Shown: positions 24,558 through 37,170, counted from the first letter of the stretch. The stretch is DNA of 64,000 nt from Ga0077555 sp963741565 (GCA_963741565.1 CAVUIK010000019.1:124001-188000), one strand, 5' to 3'. A program made the numbers and translations. The notes: generated by a model from the letters alone, not told the origin.

Positions 24558-26492
24558 CTACTTGCTTGCCGTTGCCACGCCAGCGTCCGTCGACGTGGTG
24601 CGCACGGCGACACTGGTGCCGCCGACGGGGAAGGTGGTGTTCGTATCGCCGAGGAACACGAAGATCCGTTTGGTTGCCGGGTCGAGCGGGATCGCGGTCC
24701 CATTGCTCGTGACGAATAGGCTCATCGTCACGACTTCGTTGGCTGCGAGGGTGCCGAGACTTGTCGTCGTGCCGAGAGTCGACGTGCACACTCCCGTCGT
24801 CGGATTGGACCGGCAGATCTGCATGGTCAGCGGCAGGTTGGCCGGCGTGCTGCCGGGTAGCGTATCCACAACCGTGGCGTTCACCGTGGCAGAGGTTCCG
24901 ATGTTGATCGACGCGAGTGCCATGGCGCTGGCACCGCCAAGCGGAACGTTCAAGATGCCGTCAGCGGTGGGCGTCGCTCCAATGGTCACCATGTCGGCAG
25001 GTTGAGTTGGCGGGTTCGACATGAGGAACGTGTTGACGCCAGGGATCGGATCCGCGCGCCGCGAATTTGCGCAGTCGAATGCCAAATTGTAGCTTCGATC
25101 TGTTCGAGCTGTCGGTGTCATCGCAAACACGAAACTCTGCGCCCCGCCGGCCGGAATGTTGACGAACTCGTTCTGTGTGCCGGTCGGTAGATTGCTCGCG
25201 TCCGTCCTCTGATAATTGAATGCCGAGTATGTCCCGGTGCCGCCACTGATCTGGCAGCCCGTAGCCGGCACCGTTCCAGCGTTGAGGATGGTCGCAAATG
25301 CCGTGGCCTCCTGCCCGAAGGCGCGCGTCCGTGCTGTTGGCAGTATGGACGCCACCAGCACAACACCCGGCGTCACGGTATTGACCGAGCGTCGCAACGG
25401 GATCGAGACGCCATTGCCGAAGTTGATTGCATGGAGGAATGCACCTGCCGTCGCCGCAGCGGCGCCGGTTTCGTCCATCCGGAAGCGCGCTGACGCACCT
25501 GCAGCGATGCTCGCGGAGGCAGGCGTGAACGTATAGCCGCCCCCGGTTGTCGTCGTCGGTGTGACCGTTGCGGCGCCGGCAGAAAGGTTGGTCACGTAGT
25601 AGGTGCGGCCGCCGCCGTTGAGGAAGCTGCCGACTTCGCCCGCGACCGTGTAGGGCCGGTCCGGAGTTGCGACGATGTTGCTCGCCGGAACGGCCTGAAT
25701 GTTCAACCGGTGCAATCCGAAACCGTTGGCGGCTGAGGTCGCCTTGGTGGCGACGCGAATGCGGTACGTGGTGCCGGCCGTGGCATTGATGACCACGCCG
25801 CTGATCAGCCGTCCGGCGACGAGGTCATCGTTGGACGCGACAGGTACGAGCGTGGCGAACGAGGTTCCGGTGCCCACGTCGAGAACGGTATCTATCTCCT
25901 CGAACGACCTCGAGAACGAACCGACGGTGTCGATCGCATATTGGCCCGAGGCGGTCGGCGTGAAATTCCACCAGACCGACCGGAAGTTCCCTTCGCCACC
26001 CTGGGTGGTGGCCGTGATGTTGGAGGCGACGGCCGTGCCGGCGGCGAGCGAGAAGTTCAGCGCGTTGGCGAACTCGTCGTTCGGCGGTGGCCCGCTGTTG
26101 AGAACGTCGCCATAGATCGGACGTTCGGCGATCCGCGTGTTCGACGTGGTGTTGAAGAACGCCATATTGACGCCGTGGGTTCCCGGCACGAGATTGCCCT
26201 TGCCGAAAGCATTGAACGTGAAGGTCACGTTCTGGGGCGTCGTCGTCGCGGTCCCAGTCAGTGGGGTTGCGTCCATGTATAGTGGCACATTGTCGACACG
26301 AAAGTTGGCGGTTCCGGTCGTTGTGTTGATGGTGCAGATGACGGAGCCGGTCGGGTCCTGGCCTTCGACCATCGACAGCGTGCTTGGGCAGGTGGCGCTG
26401 ACCGTTTGCGCGAGCGCGTTTTGCGAGAGTGCTGCGGCTGCAAGAGTACATCCCAGGACAGCGACGGAACGTGATATGCTCTTGAGTGTCAT
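24558..26492 (-). CDS. Large exported protein with PPC-like domain (paralogue B)
   Basis: A 644-residue exported protein that aligns end to end with the gene at 22426: signal peptide cleaved after NALA, a cysteine pair around ATCPSTLSM and GSVICT, the PPC-like segment GPPPNDEFANALNFS, VWWNFTPTASGQYAIDTVG and TAGTTYRIRVATK, then the same long beta-rich tail ending in FPVGGTSVAVRTT. The ATG at 26492 was preferred over the GTG five codons upstream because the signal peptide starts there. Localisation is likely extracellular or outer membrane surface. Function unknown. Confidence 0.75.
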   Translation of the reverse strand: MTLKSISRSVAVLGCTLAAAALSQNALAQTVSATCPSTLSMVEGQDPTGSVICTINTTTGTANFRVDNVPLYMDATPLTGTATTTPQNVTFTFNAFGKGNLVPGTHGVNMAFFNTTSNTRIAERPIYGDVLNSGPPPNDEFANALNFSLAAGTAVASNITATTQGGEGNFRSVWWNFTPTASGQYAIDTVGSFSRSFEEIDTVLDVGTGTSFATLVPVASNDDLVAGRLISGVVINATAGTTYRIRVATKATSAANGFGLHRLNIQAVPASNIVATPDRPYTVAGEVGSFLNGGGRTYYVTNLSAGAATVTPTTTTGGGYTFTPASASIAAGASARFRMDETGAAAATAGAFLHAINFGNGVSIPLRRSVNTVTPGVVLVASILPTARTRAFGQEATAFATILNAGTVPATGCQISGGTGTYSAFNYQRTDASNLPTGTQNEFVNIPAGGAQSFVFAMTPTARTDRSYNLAFDCANSRRADPIPGVNTFLMSNPPTQPADMVTIGATPTADGILNVPLGGASAMALASINIGTSATVNATVVDTLPGSTPANLPLTMQICRSNPTTGVCTSTLGTTTSLGTLAANEVVTMSLFVTSNGTAIPLDPATKRIFVFLGDTNTTFPVGGTSVAVRTTSTDAGVATASK

Positions 26493-26673
26493 GCAATAAG
26501 TCCCCACGACAAATGATCAAACGCGGACCGCGGGGTCAGGTTGTGAAGAGACTTGCTCAAGTATCAAGTTCGGTCACAAACAAACGAAATCCCGGACGTC
26601 GCCGACCGCAAGGTTTCATGTTGGCAATGGTCTGCCCCGACTGTCAAGGACGGAAAGTTCATAGGGCGAGCTG

Positions 26674-29520
<2,847 letters not shown>

Positions 29521-29767
29521 TCGCCAACTATCTCCGGGTGATGCCGAGTGTCAAATTCCGGCTCCGTCTCATGCCCTTGGGCTATTCATGCTCGGTTCAT
29601 ATCAAAACGGGCAAAACGATGGCATCGCTCGGCAAAGCCCGACGCGCCGTCGACTTGTGGTCCGTTGCACAAGAGTGTCGACTCGCATACAGCGGCCTTG
29701 ATGCCGCCTACCCTTCAACTTCGGGCTCTGCCTCCAAGCAACCCTCCATCCTGAGGAGTGAATTCCT

Positions 29768-30199
29768 ATGACAATCAAGATGAGCATCGGTGCTGCCGTG
29801 GCGGCGCTTCTGCTGTCCGCAGGTTTGGCGGTCGCACAGGCTCCGGCACCGTCGACGACGCCGGGCGCGCCGGCAACGACGCCCGTCATTCCGCCGAAGG
29901 CGATCACCACGCCGGCTCCGGCTCCGGCAGCTGTCGCACCGGCGGCGAAGGATCCGGCCAAGACCGCAGCTCCTGCAGCCAAGGACGTAGCCAAGACCGC
30001 GGCCCCGGCGACCAAGAAGGCGGCTGCGCCGAAGGTTGAGCGCACGCCGGAGAGCATTGCTTGCTCGGCCGAACTGGATGCCAAGAACATTCATGGCAAG
30101 CCGCGCAAAGCCGCTCTGGCGAAATGCAAAAAGGAGAAGTTGGCGGCGGCAAAGCCGACCGCGACTCCCGCAGTGCCGGCCGCAGCCAAGAAGAACTAA
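29768..30199 (+). CDS. PsiF-family exported protein
   Basis: A 143-residue protein with a signal peptide (cleavage after VAQA), a low-complexity Ala/Pro/Lys linker, and one PsiF repeat near the C-terminus (RTPESIACSAELDAKNIHG, then RKAALAKCKKEK). The two cysteines of the repeat are present. PsiF is a phosphate-starvation-inducible periplasmic protein in E. coli; its role is unknown. The ribosome site is GAGGAG, about 10 bases upstream. A strong terminator follows. Confidence 0.8.
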   Translation: MTIKMSIGAAVAALLLSAGLAVAQAPAPSTTPGAPATTPVIPPKAITTPAPAPAAVAPAAKDPAKTAAPAAKDVAKTAAPATKKAAAPKVERTPESIACSAELDAKNIHGKPRKAALAKCKKEKLAAAKPTATPAVPAAAKKN

Positions 30200-30225
30200 C
30201 GGCTGATTCGCATTAAACCGCATGG

Positions 30226-30254
30226 AGCCCCGCGCCGATCGGCGCGGGGCTTTT
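30226..30254 (+). terminator. Rho-independent terminator after the PsiF-family gene
   Basis: AGCCCCGCGCC (30226-30236) pairs with GGCGCGGGGCT (30241-30251) around a GATC loop and runs into TTTT. It is 26 bases after the stop at 30199 and also separates this gene from convergent uvrC. Confidence 0.88.
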
Positions 30255-30261
30255 CGTTTGG

Positions 30262-32427
30262 CTAACTTTTGTCGTTGAAGAAGTCATAGATTTTCTGCGC
30301 CATGTCGGCCGAGATGCCCGGCACGGACGTCAGATCCTCCGTGCTCGCCCGGGACACGGCCTTCGCCGATCCAAAATGCTTCATCAGGGAGCTCTTGCGG
30401 GTTGCCCCGATGCCTGCGATCTCTTCCAGTGGGTTCATACCGATAGCCTTCGATCGCTTCGCGCGATGCGTGCCAATCGCAAAGCGGTGGGCTTCGTCGC
30501 GGAGGCGTTGCACAAAGTAGAGAACGGGGTCGCGCGGCTCCAGTAGCATCGACTTTCTGTGATCAGTGAAATGAAAATGTTCCCGGCCGGCGTCGCGCTC
30601 CGGGCCTTTGGCCACACCTATCAAGACGATGTCGGTTATACCGAGGGATGCGAAGACATCTTGAGCAATCTTCAGCTGGCCCAGACCGCCGTCGATCAGG
30701 ACGAGATCCGGGCGTGACGGAAGGTCTTCGGTGAATGCGTCATCATCGGTGTCTTCGTCCGTCTTGTCGTCGATAGTCGCAGCCGTGGGCTCTGCCTTGA
30801 GGACGCCGAACGCAATCGCGTCTGCGCCGCGTTCGCCACGCGGCGGCAGAGAAGGCGGCAGAATGCGCGACGATTGTGCGGATGGCGCTGGCTCGGGGAC
30901 GTCCTGGGGCTGAACATCTGATAGCTCGCCAGATGGCGATTGCAACGCCGCCGCCGTGTCGAGCAGTCGCTTGAAGCGCCGCGTCAGGACTTCCCGCATC
31001 ATGGCGTAGTCATCGCCCGGCGTGGTCGCATCCGACTTAATGTTGAATTTTCGGTACTGGCCTTTCACGAATCCGTCCGGACCGGCCACGATCATGGCGC
31101 CGACGGCGTTCGTTCCCATGATGTGGCTGTTGTCGAAGACCTCGACACGCCGCGGCGGGCGGGCAAGGCCGAAGCGCTCGGCAACGCCTTCCAGGAGGCG
31201 CCGCTGCGATGAACTCTCGGCAAGGCGGCGGCCAAGCGCTTCGCGCGCGTTTGAGGCGGCATGCTCGACAAGCCCAGTCTTGCTGCCGCGTTGCGGGACT
31301 CTTATTTCGACCTTGCGATCCGCCTTCGTGCCGAGAGCCTCTTCCATCAAGGCGCGGCTCGGGAAATCGTGACTGGCAAGGATCAGGCGCGGGACCGGCT
31401 TGTCATCATAGAACTGGGCCATAAAACTCTCGAGGATGTCTTCCACGGGCAGTGACCGGTCGGCCTTCGGGAAGTAGGCGCGATTGCCCCAGTTCTGTCC
31501 GGTGCGGAAGAAAAACACCTGGATGCAGGTCTGGCCGCCGTCCTGGTGGGCGCCGAAAACGTCGGCCTCTTCGACCCCTTCCGAGTTGATCGCTTGATCG
31601 GCGGTCACGTGGGCGATGGCTTGCAGTCGATTCCGATAGCCCGCAGCCCGCTCGAATTCGAGCTTGTCGGCCGCGTCCATCATCTGTGATTGCAGCTGCT
31701 TTCTGACCTCCTGGCTTTCTCCGCGCAGAAAGCGAGACGCTTCGTCGGCGAGTTGACCGTAGTCGGTCAATGCGATCTCTCCGGTGCAGGGCGCCGAGCA
31801 GCGCTTGATCTGGTGAAGCAGACAAGGCCGGGTGCGGCTTTCATAGACACTGTCGGAACACGTCCGCAGCAGGAACGCCCGCTGCAACGTGTTCACGGCA
31901 TGGTTTACGGCGCCGGCTGATGCAAACGGCCCAAAGTAGTCGCCGCGCACATTCCGCGTGCCACGATGTTTCAGGATCTGGGCCGCGGGATGATCGCGCC
32001 GGATCAGGATGAAGGGGAAGGACTTGTCGTCCCGCATCAGGACATTGAAGCGCGGCCGGAACCGCTTGATCAGATTGGCCTCGAGCAGCAGCGCCTCGGC
32101 TTCTGTACGAACGGTCACGAACTCCATCGATGCGGTGCCAGCAATCATCCGCGCGATTCGGTTCGTGTGGCTGCCAAGTCTTGAATAGTTCGAGACGCGG
32201 GCCTTCAGGCTGCGCGCCTTGCCGACGTAGATGACCGTTCCCTCGAGATCCAGCATCCGATAAACACCGGGGCTGGTGGGCAAGGATTTAAGATAACCGG
32301 CAATGAGGTCCGGTCCGACTGGCTTTGCGCTGGTTTGCGGCGGAGCGGGCGGAGATGCTTCCTCCACCGCCGCGCCTTCAATGACAGGGCCGGCACTTGG
32401 CGGCTTGGGGGCATCCGTTCTCGACAT
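30262..32427 (-). CDS. uvrC: UvrABC excinuclease subunit C
   Basis: A 721-residue UvrC, the dual-incision nuclease of excision repair. The GIY-YIG domain (SPGVYRML, VIYVGKARSLKARV), the UVR motif (DKLEFERAAGYRNRLQ), the RNase H-like nuclease (VEVFDNSHIMG, LVLIDGGLGQL) and the tandem helix-hairpin-helix tail (LEEIAGIGATRK, LTSVPGISADMA) are all present. A low-complexity insert of about 75 residues (about 494-572) splits the second nuclease. The start at 32427 follows an AAGGA ribosome site; the longer frame upstream is not coding. uvrB lies nearby on the same strand, separated by the PsiF-family gene. Confidence 0.95.
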   Translation of the reverse strand: MSRTDAPKPPSAGPVIEGAAVEEASPPAPPQTSAKPVGPDLIAGYLKSLPTSPGVYRMLDLEGTVIYVGKARSLKARVSNYSRLGSHTNRIARMIAGTASMEFVTVRTEAEALLLEANLIKRFRPRFNVLMRDDKSFPFILIRRDHPAAQILKHRGTRNVRGDYFGPFASAGAVNHAVNTLQRAFLLRTCSDSVYESRTRPCLLHQIKRCSAPCTGEIALTDYGQLADEASRFLRGESQEVRKQLQSQMMDAADKLEFERAAGYRNRLQAIAHVTADQAINSEGVEEADVFGAHQDGGQTCIQVFFFRTGQNWGNRAYFPKADRSLPVEDILESFMAQFYDDKPVPRLILASHDFPSRALMEEALGTKADRKVEIRVPQRGSKTGLVEHAASNAREALGRRLAESSSQRRLLEGVAERFGLARPPRRVEVFDNSHIMGTNAVGAMIVAGPDGFVKGQYRKFNIKSDATTPGDDYAMMREVLTRRFKRLLDTAAALQSPSGELSDVQPQDVPEPAPSAQSSRILPPSLPPRGERGADAIAFGVLKAEPTAATIDDKTDEDTDDDAFTEDLPSRPDLVLIDGGLGQLKIAQDVFASLGITDIVLIGVAKGPERDAGREHFHFTDHRKSMLLEPRDPVLYFVQRLRDEAHRFAIGTHRAKRSKAIGMNPLEEIAGIGATRKSSLMKHFGSAKAVSRASTEDLTSVPGISADMAQKIYDFFNDKS

Positions 32428-32575
32428 GATGTCCTTGTTGTTCCTGGCAACCAGACAGTCAAGACGCGTCGGTCGCGCATACAATTCGAGGCATCCACCT
32501 TGAATTTCGTCCACCACTTGTCGTTTAATGGAAAGTATCAGATCGTGTCGGTTCAGGACACGGGAGGATATGCCC

Positions 32576-33412
32576 ATGAGCGCCCAACCTGCTGTCGTTA
32601 AACCGGCCGTCATCCCACGGGCCTCGACCGGCAATCGCAGCTTTCTGTCTGATGTGGTCGTCGATTTCGGTCCGGTCGATGTGCTGGGTCGTGTTTTCCT
32701 CAAGGCCGATACAGAATTGCGGGAAATGGGCCTGACGCTGTCCTTCGGCAACCTTGGCGAGTTGATCGACATCAATCGGCGCAACAGCGACAGTTGGCGC
32801 CCGCTTCTGCCGCTGTTCGATCCCGAAGTCGGGGGTATTACACCTGAGACGTCGATCGTTTTGATCGGCCGGAACGCTGCGGGCGAGGCCGTTACGGCCC
32901 AGGCGGCGCGGCTCTATTCACTGACGTCGGCGCCGCTAAAGGAGGAAATGGAAAGCCTGCGGTTCTTTTATGCCGATCCCGCGCGCTCGCGATTGGCGGG
33001 TGAGGCTGTCAACGTTTCTGCGCCTACGGCTGACAACCTTTATGGTCGCGCGGTTTTTGGCGGTGCCGTGTGGTTTCGTCCGGATCAGCGCCGGCGGGGT
33101 GTCGTTCAGGTCCTATCGCGCGTGGTCAAGGCCTTGACGCTGACACGTTGGGACAATGACATCATGTTCAGCATTATGGCTGAGGATGTTGTGAAGGGCG
33201 GCGTGGCTCAGAGCGCCGGCTTCCCACATGTCGAGTGGTCCGTGGACTTGATCCAAACGCCGGTGCGACGAGACGGCGTTATTCGATCCGCTCTTATCTG
33301 GACGGACGCTGCCGAGCAGATCGCCTATTGCCGCAAGTACTTAGCGGCTGGCGACGCGCAGGTCGATCGCGTTGTCCATGATCGAGCCGCCAATCAGAAG
33401 CTTGCCGGCTGA
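32576..33412 (+). CDS. Uncharacterised protein with a possible GNAT-like fold
   Basis: A 278-residue protein read from the ATG at 32576, eight bases after GGGAGG. I do not recognise a named family. The segment WFRPDQRRRGVVQVLSRVVK followed by a TRWDND motif resembles the acetyl-CoA-binding motif of GNAT acetyltransferases, but the rest is unclear. It is divergent from uvrC, with the promoter region in between, and its last 72 bases overlap the end of the convergent gene at 33341. The pair may be functionally linked. Confidence 0.6.
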   Translation: MSAQPAVVKPAVIPRASTGNRSFLSDVVVDFGPVDVLGRVFLKADTELREMGLTLSFGNLGELIDINRRNSDSWRPLLPLFDPEVGGITPETSIVLIGRNAAGEAVTAQAARLYSLTSAPLKEEMESLRFFYADPARSRLAGEAVNVSAPTADNLYGRAVFGGAVWFRPDQRRRGVVQVLSRVVKALTLTRWDNDIMFSIMAEDVVKGGVAQSAGFPHVEWSVDLIQTPVRRDGVIRSALIWTDAAEQIAYCRKYLAAGDAQVDRVVHDRAANQKLAG

Positions 33413-34195
33413 CGGCAGCGCGACCGGAACAATGATGCGGCGATAGCGGAGCCGTGTGCGCCCAGCGTGTGGCCAGCGAACGATTGCGTCGACATCATCA
33501 ACCCGCGGCACGCCCTTTTCCATGATCTCTTGATAGGTAGAAGTAATCCAGCGGCCGTAGTGCCGATCCGGCTGTTCCTCGATGGGGGCGCCCACGGCGC
33601 ACGTGCGCCACGTTTCATACTTGGTAAATAGGCCGCCGCCAAATTCGTGGAAGACGATCCGACCGTTGGCAGGTTCCTTCTTGACGGCCACATATCGATT
33701 GCCGATCGCGGCTTCCAGAAGGTTCATCAGCTCGTGCTGGGCCGACGGTTGTGACAGCTTTGGCCAGTGACCGACGATCGTCGCGAGCGCAGCATTGCTC
33801 GAGAGTTCGGCTGGCGTGCGATCCCGCGTCAGGAAGTCGGTGGGTCGGGGCGCGCGCGCCTTGTCGATCATTTCCGCGAGGCGCTCGACGACAAGCGGCG
33901 TCGAGCGGATCAGCTCGTTGCTCCAGGATTGGTCATACCCCGTAAGGATGACGCGCTCGCCGCGCCATTCCTGCAGCCAGCGCTGCAGGGATCGATGGGC
34001 GGCATCGGTGACCACGCTTGGCCGCAGTCTGATCTGGCAAGACGAGCCATAGAGATTGACCGCCAGGAACCCGAGATTGAGTACGACGTAGTCCGAAAAC
34101 TCCCCACCCGAGTAGGGCGAGTCAAACGCCGAACGAAGCGTCCTCGAGTCCCCATTCCAGATTTCGCCCTGGTCATCAATGAACAGCAGCGACAT
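33341..34195 (-). CDS. Uncharacterised protein with a PAS-like C-terminal region
   Basis: A 284-residue protein starting MSLLFIDDQGEIWNGD, with GGAG eight bases before the ATG at 34195. The C-terminal part has the feel of a PAS-type domain (RYRRIIVPVALPSAGKLLIGG resembles the closing strands of the PAS_5 type). Proteins of that sort are common in Rhodospirillales and Hyphomicrobiales with no known role. Its last 24 codons overlap the end of the convergent gene at 32576-33412. The PAS idea is only suggestive. Confidence 0.55.
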   Translation of the reverse strand: MSLLFIDDQGEIWNGDSRTLRSAFDSPYSGGEFSDYVVLNLGFLAVNLYGSSCQIRLRPSVVTDAAHRSLQRWLQEWRGERVILTGYDQSWSNELIRSTPLVVERLAEMIDKARAPRPTDFLTRDRTPAELSSNAALATIVGHWPKLSQPSAQHELMNLLEAAIGNRYVAVKKEPANGRIVFHEFGGGLFTKYETWRTCAVGAPIEEQPDRHYGRWITSTYQEIMEKGVPRVDDVDAIVRWPHAGRTRLRYRRIIVPVALPSAGKLLIGGSIMDNAIDLRVASR

Positions 34196-34442
34196 GTACA
34201 AACTCCAGCGCCCGGATTCCCACTGCAACCCCAGCGATGAACAGACCACATCCGCCTTAAGCTTCGATTTCAGACGCCTCGAAAAAGCCGATAATTCCTT
34301 GGATTTTCAAAGAATAGTCCAACCGATGTGTTGATGTGCAACTAATGCCCGTCCCGACTTGGACACCGGCGATGACGGCTCGATGCCATCGGCCCGCCAC
34401 AAAGACGCACTTGCTAGGTCCCACGCGGCCGCCGGAGGAGCC

Positions 34443-35399
34443 ATGCACGTCTTGTTAGCCATATTGACTGCTGCGATCATCGCCGCGTTGAGTTTCGATG
34501 CAGAAGCGGCGCCGCCTCCGAAAGGTGCTTTCTCGAGCCCGAATGCGATTCTGAAATGGATCAACGGCTATCGATCGAAACCTCAAGCGACACTCGTTCC
34601 AGACGCAGTGCGCGCTATGAGTACGCTTGGTATCTTCCGGGATGCCGACGCTGCTGGCGCCTACGTTGGGTTCATTGCGGGCGTCCTTGGCGATAATCCG
34701 AATTCGGCCGAAGCACTTGTCACCAAAATGTTTCCATTGCCGCCAGAGGAACAGGTCGTTCTTGTTCGAGCGATTGCCTACTCTGGACTGAAGGATTGGA
34801 AGGCGTTGCTCGTCAAGCTGGTCGAGCGGATGCCGGCTCGCAAAGTTCTCATCCAGCGCCATCTTGATGATAAGGCGCCAACGCTCGCAACCCTGTCGCT
34901 CGAGCAGTCGCCGGCGGCGATGGATACTTTGTGGGGCTACTACTTTGCGACAGGCCGCTTCGATAGCATCCAACGCATCGTGACGGCGCTCGAGTGGGCC
35001 AAAGAACGAGACAACGTTGAACGATTGACGATTGGCAGCATGGCGAAGTGGATGCTGGCCAATAACGCTCAACAGGACAAGGAACTGCTCGATTATTTGA
35101 AGCGGGATGCTGCAACGCGGCCAAAAGCAATTGCGACAGAGTTGCGCGAGGTCATCGAGGCGGCAGAAACGTTCGAGACCGCAAAAATTCGCAAGGATGC
35201 ACTTGCCTCGATTGAGGATCTCAAACGCAAAGGACCGCAAACCGCCCGCAATGCGTCATTCTGGGGGCAAGCCGGGCAAACGGCATTGGCGCTTGGCTGC
35301 GTGGTTGCCGGTGCGCTGGGTCACGTCGAGATCGGCATTCCCTGTATTATTGGCGGGGCTGCGTCGTCCGCCGCGCTCAAGTTTATCCAACCGCAGTAG
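34443..35399 (+). CDS. Exported protein of unknown function
   Basis: A 318-residue protein with a signal peptide (MHVLLAILTAAIIAALSF, cleavage after AEA) and a GGAGGAG ribosome site directly upstream of the ATG at 34443. The mature part is mostly helical, with HEAT/TPR-like spacing, and a hydrophobic glycine-rich tail near the C-terminus (LALGCVVAGALGHVEIGIP). No motif is recognised. It is convergent with the SDR gene (gap of 4 bases). Confidence 0.65.
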   Translation: MHVLLAILTAAIIAALSFDAEAAPPPKGAFSSPNAILKWINGYRSKPQATLVPDAVRAMSTLGIFRDADAAGAYVGFIAGVLGDNPNSAEALVTKMFPLPPEEQVVLVRAIAYSGLKDWKALLVKLVERMPARKVLIQRHLDDKAPTLATLSLEQSPAAMDTLWGYYFATGRFDSIQRIVTALEWAKERDNVERLTIGSMAKWMLANNAQQDKELLDYLKRDAATRPKAIATELREVIEAAETFETAKIRKDALASIEDLKRKGPQTARNASFWGQAGQTALALGCVVAGALGHVEIGIPCIIGGAASSAALKFIQPQ

Positions 35400-35403
35400 C
35401 CCT

Positions 35404-36456
35404 CTAGGCGGCGGCTCCCCGCACACGATTGGGCGTCGCCGCACCTGCCATCGTGGAGCCTCCGCCGCTTTGAACCGGAGCAAGCGCGCCAATCTTGGCT
35501 GCGATCAATTCTCGGCTCACCAACATGGTACGTTCGATCTTCACGCGATCGCGCGAGTTGACCGAGCCCGGCTGGACGATACGTCCGTCAACGTATTGAC
35601 CAGTCAATGCGGTCGCGTCGGCTTGCGTCAGGAGCCAGAGCAGATCTCCACTCGACTGGGTCATCGAGCGGACGCCTGGCAGTATCGGCGTTAGCGCCGG
35701 CATGATGTACTTCCAACCAAGGATCTGCAGGAAATTGCGGTCGCGCGCGATGTTCGTCGCTGGCACCACGCTCGGATTGAAAGCGATCGATGCTAGGTGC
35801 GGCGCGGCCTGTGCCAGATGGCGCGCGTGCATGACGTTGAGCAACTTGGAGGCGCAGTAGCGCGCCTCGCCGCGATCAACGCGTTCCGGGAGATGCGCCT
35901 GAGCGCGCTCTGCATCGGCAAGGATGACGGGATCTTCCCAGATGGCTCGGGTAATCCCGACCATACAGAAAGCGTCTGGGTCATGCACCTCGCTGGCGGT
36001 AATGACGATACGTCCGCCGGGACGCATATGCTCGAGCAGCCGGTCGGCGATCATGACATGGGCGAGATGATTAACGGCGAAGGTCAGCTCAAGCCCGTCG
36101 GCGGAGCGCTGGTCGTTCAGAATCGATTGCAGCCCAGCATTCAAGGCCAGGGCATCGACGGGGGCATCGCCAAGGAGATGGCTAACATCGGCTACGGCTT
36201 CCGCCACTGACGCCAGGCTCGCGAGATCACAAGGGACGAGCGTGAGGCGATTGGGGCCAGCGCGGGCCGCCAATTCGTCGGCCTGGTCCGACGCTCTCGC
36301 CAGAAGCAGAAGACGCCAGCCTGAATGGTCCCGGATCATGCGCTCGACCATGCGCCGGCCAAACCCGCTCGTGCCGCCGGTCATGACAAGGGTTTTTGTC
36401 GCCTGACTGGGTGGCAAGGCGCGACTGTCTCGAGGCCGATTCAGTAGCGGCGCCAT
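35404..36456 (-). CDS. SDR-family oxidoreductase (retinol dehydrogenase/protochlorophyllide-reductase-like)
   Basis: A 350-residue SDR with the cofactor motif TGGTSGFG and the catalytic YCASK motif. The extended length and the segment GLELTFAVNHLAHVMI are typical of the retinol dehydrogenase/WWOX-like branch. The segment ITASEVHDPDAF contains the catalytic serine. Such enzymes oxidise or reduce lipophilic alcohols and ketones with NADP(H). An AGGAG site lies about ten bases before the ATG at 36456. Its neighbours give no metabolic clue. Confidence 0.85.
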   Translation of the reverse strand: MAPLLNRPRDSRALPPSQATKTLVMTGGTSGFGRRMVERMIRDHSGWRLLLLARASDQADELAARAGPNRLTLVPCDLASLASVAEAVADVSHLLGDAPVDALALNAGLQSILNDQRSADGLELTFAVNHLAHVMIADRLLEHMRPGGRIVITASEVHDPDAFCMVGITRAIWEDPVILADAERAQAHLPERVDRGEARYCASKLLNVMHARHLAQAAPHLASIAFNPSVVPATNIARDRNFLQILGWKYIMPALTPILPGVRSMTQSSGDLLWLLTQADATALTGQYVDGRIVQPGSVNSRDRVKIERTMLVSRELIAAKIGALAPVQSGGGSTMAGAATPNRVRGAAA

Positions 36457-36705
36457 CGGCGGAGATCTCCTAATGTATCGACTTTGTATTGATCGATAAG
36501 CGCTTGGACCGCAATCCGAAAGACAAATCCGTGTGACCGAGAAAATTGATGGCAGTGACTGCGGATCCAGATGCGACGCAAGCCTCTTGTGCGCCGAATA
36601 CCTAAGGCAATGCCACATTCAAGGCCTAATCACACCGCATTCGCATGCACAACTTGGCGGCACTCGAAAACGGACGGGATGTGGATCGCGACAGAGGAGC
36701 TTGCG

Positions 36706-37086
36706 ATGAACGGACGGGGAGTTCGAATATTGAGCCGGTCTCTGAGGGACGGGATCATTGGCTTGAGTTTGTTTGTATTCGGTTTGTCGTTGTTGACCGG
36801 GCCGATGTCGGCCCTGACGACCCTGACATCGGCTTTTGCTGCTGACGTCGTAGCCGCTAGAGCCATTGACGTGACGTCGCCGCCGACCATGCGCACTGAG
36901 AATGCGGTTGTCGCTGCCGCCATGCGCCGCCCAGTCACCGATTCCTATGTTGCAAAGCGGGCGACCCAGATGACCGTCCTCGGTCTGACGTTTTCGTTGC
37001 TGGTCGCCCTGAATCTTGCGTTTCTGAGACATCTCCGCCGGGTGAACGCCTCCGCTCGGCGCGATGGGTGGCGGAGGGGGCATTGA
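36706..37086 (+). CDS. Small membrane protein of unknown function
   Basis: A 126-residue protein with a hydrophobic N-terminal segment (IIGLSLFVFGLSLLTGPMSA), which may be a signal anchor, a short exposed loop, and a second helix near the end (MTVLGLTFSLLVALNLAFL) followed by an Arg-rich tail. GAGGAG is about 6 bases upstream of the ATG at 36706. No family is recognised. It is followed 84 bases later by another small exported protein. Confidence 0.6.
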   Translation: MNGRGVRILSRSLRDGIIGLSLFVFGLSLLTGPMSALTTLTSAFAADVVAARAIDVTSPPTMRTENAVVAAAMRRPVTDSYVAKRATQMTVLGLTFSLLVALNLAFLRHLRRVNASARRDGWRRGH

Positions 37087-37170
37087 CCCTGACTTCTGGG
37101 TGAGTAGCTCCCTCCTCCACATCTTGCGATTGGCATCCTATATACACCTAAGGCCGCTCCTGGAGGTTTC

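Noticed and set aside
34307..34420. Possible tRNA or att remnant upstream of the exported protein at 34443
   Set aside because: The reverse strand superficially resembles the end of a tRNA, but no cloverleaf or T-loop consensus can be folded.
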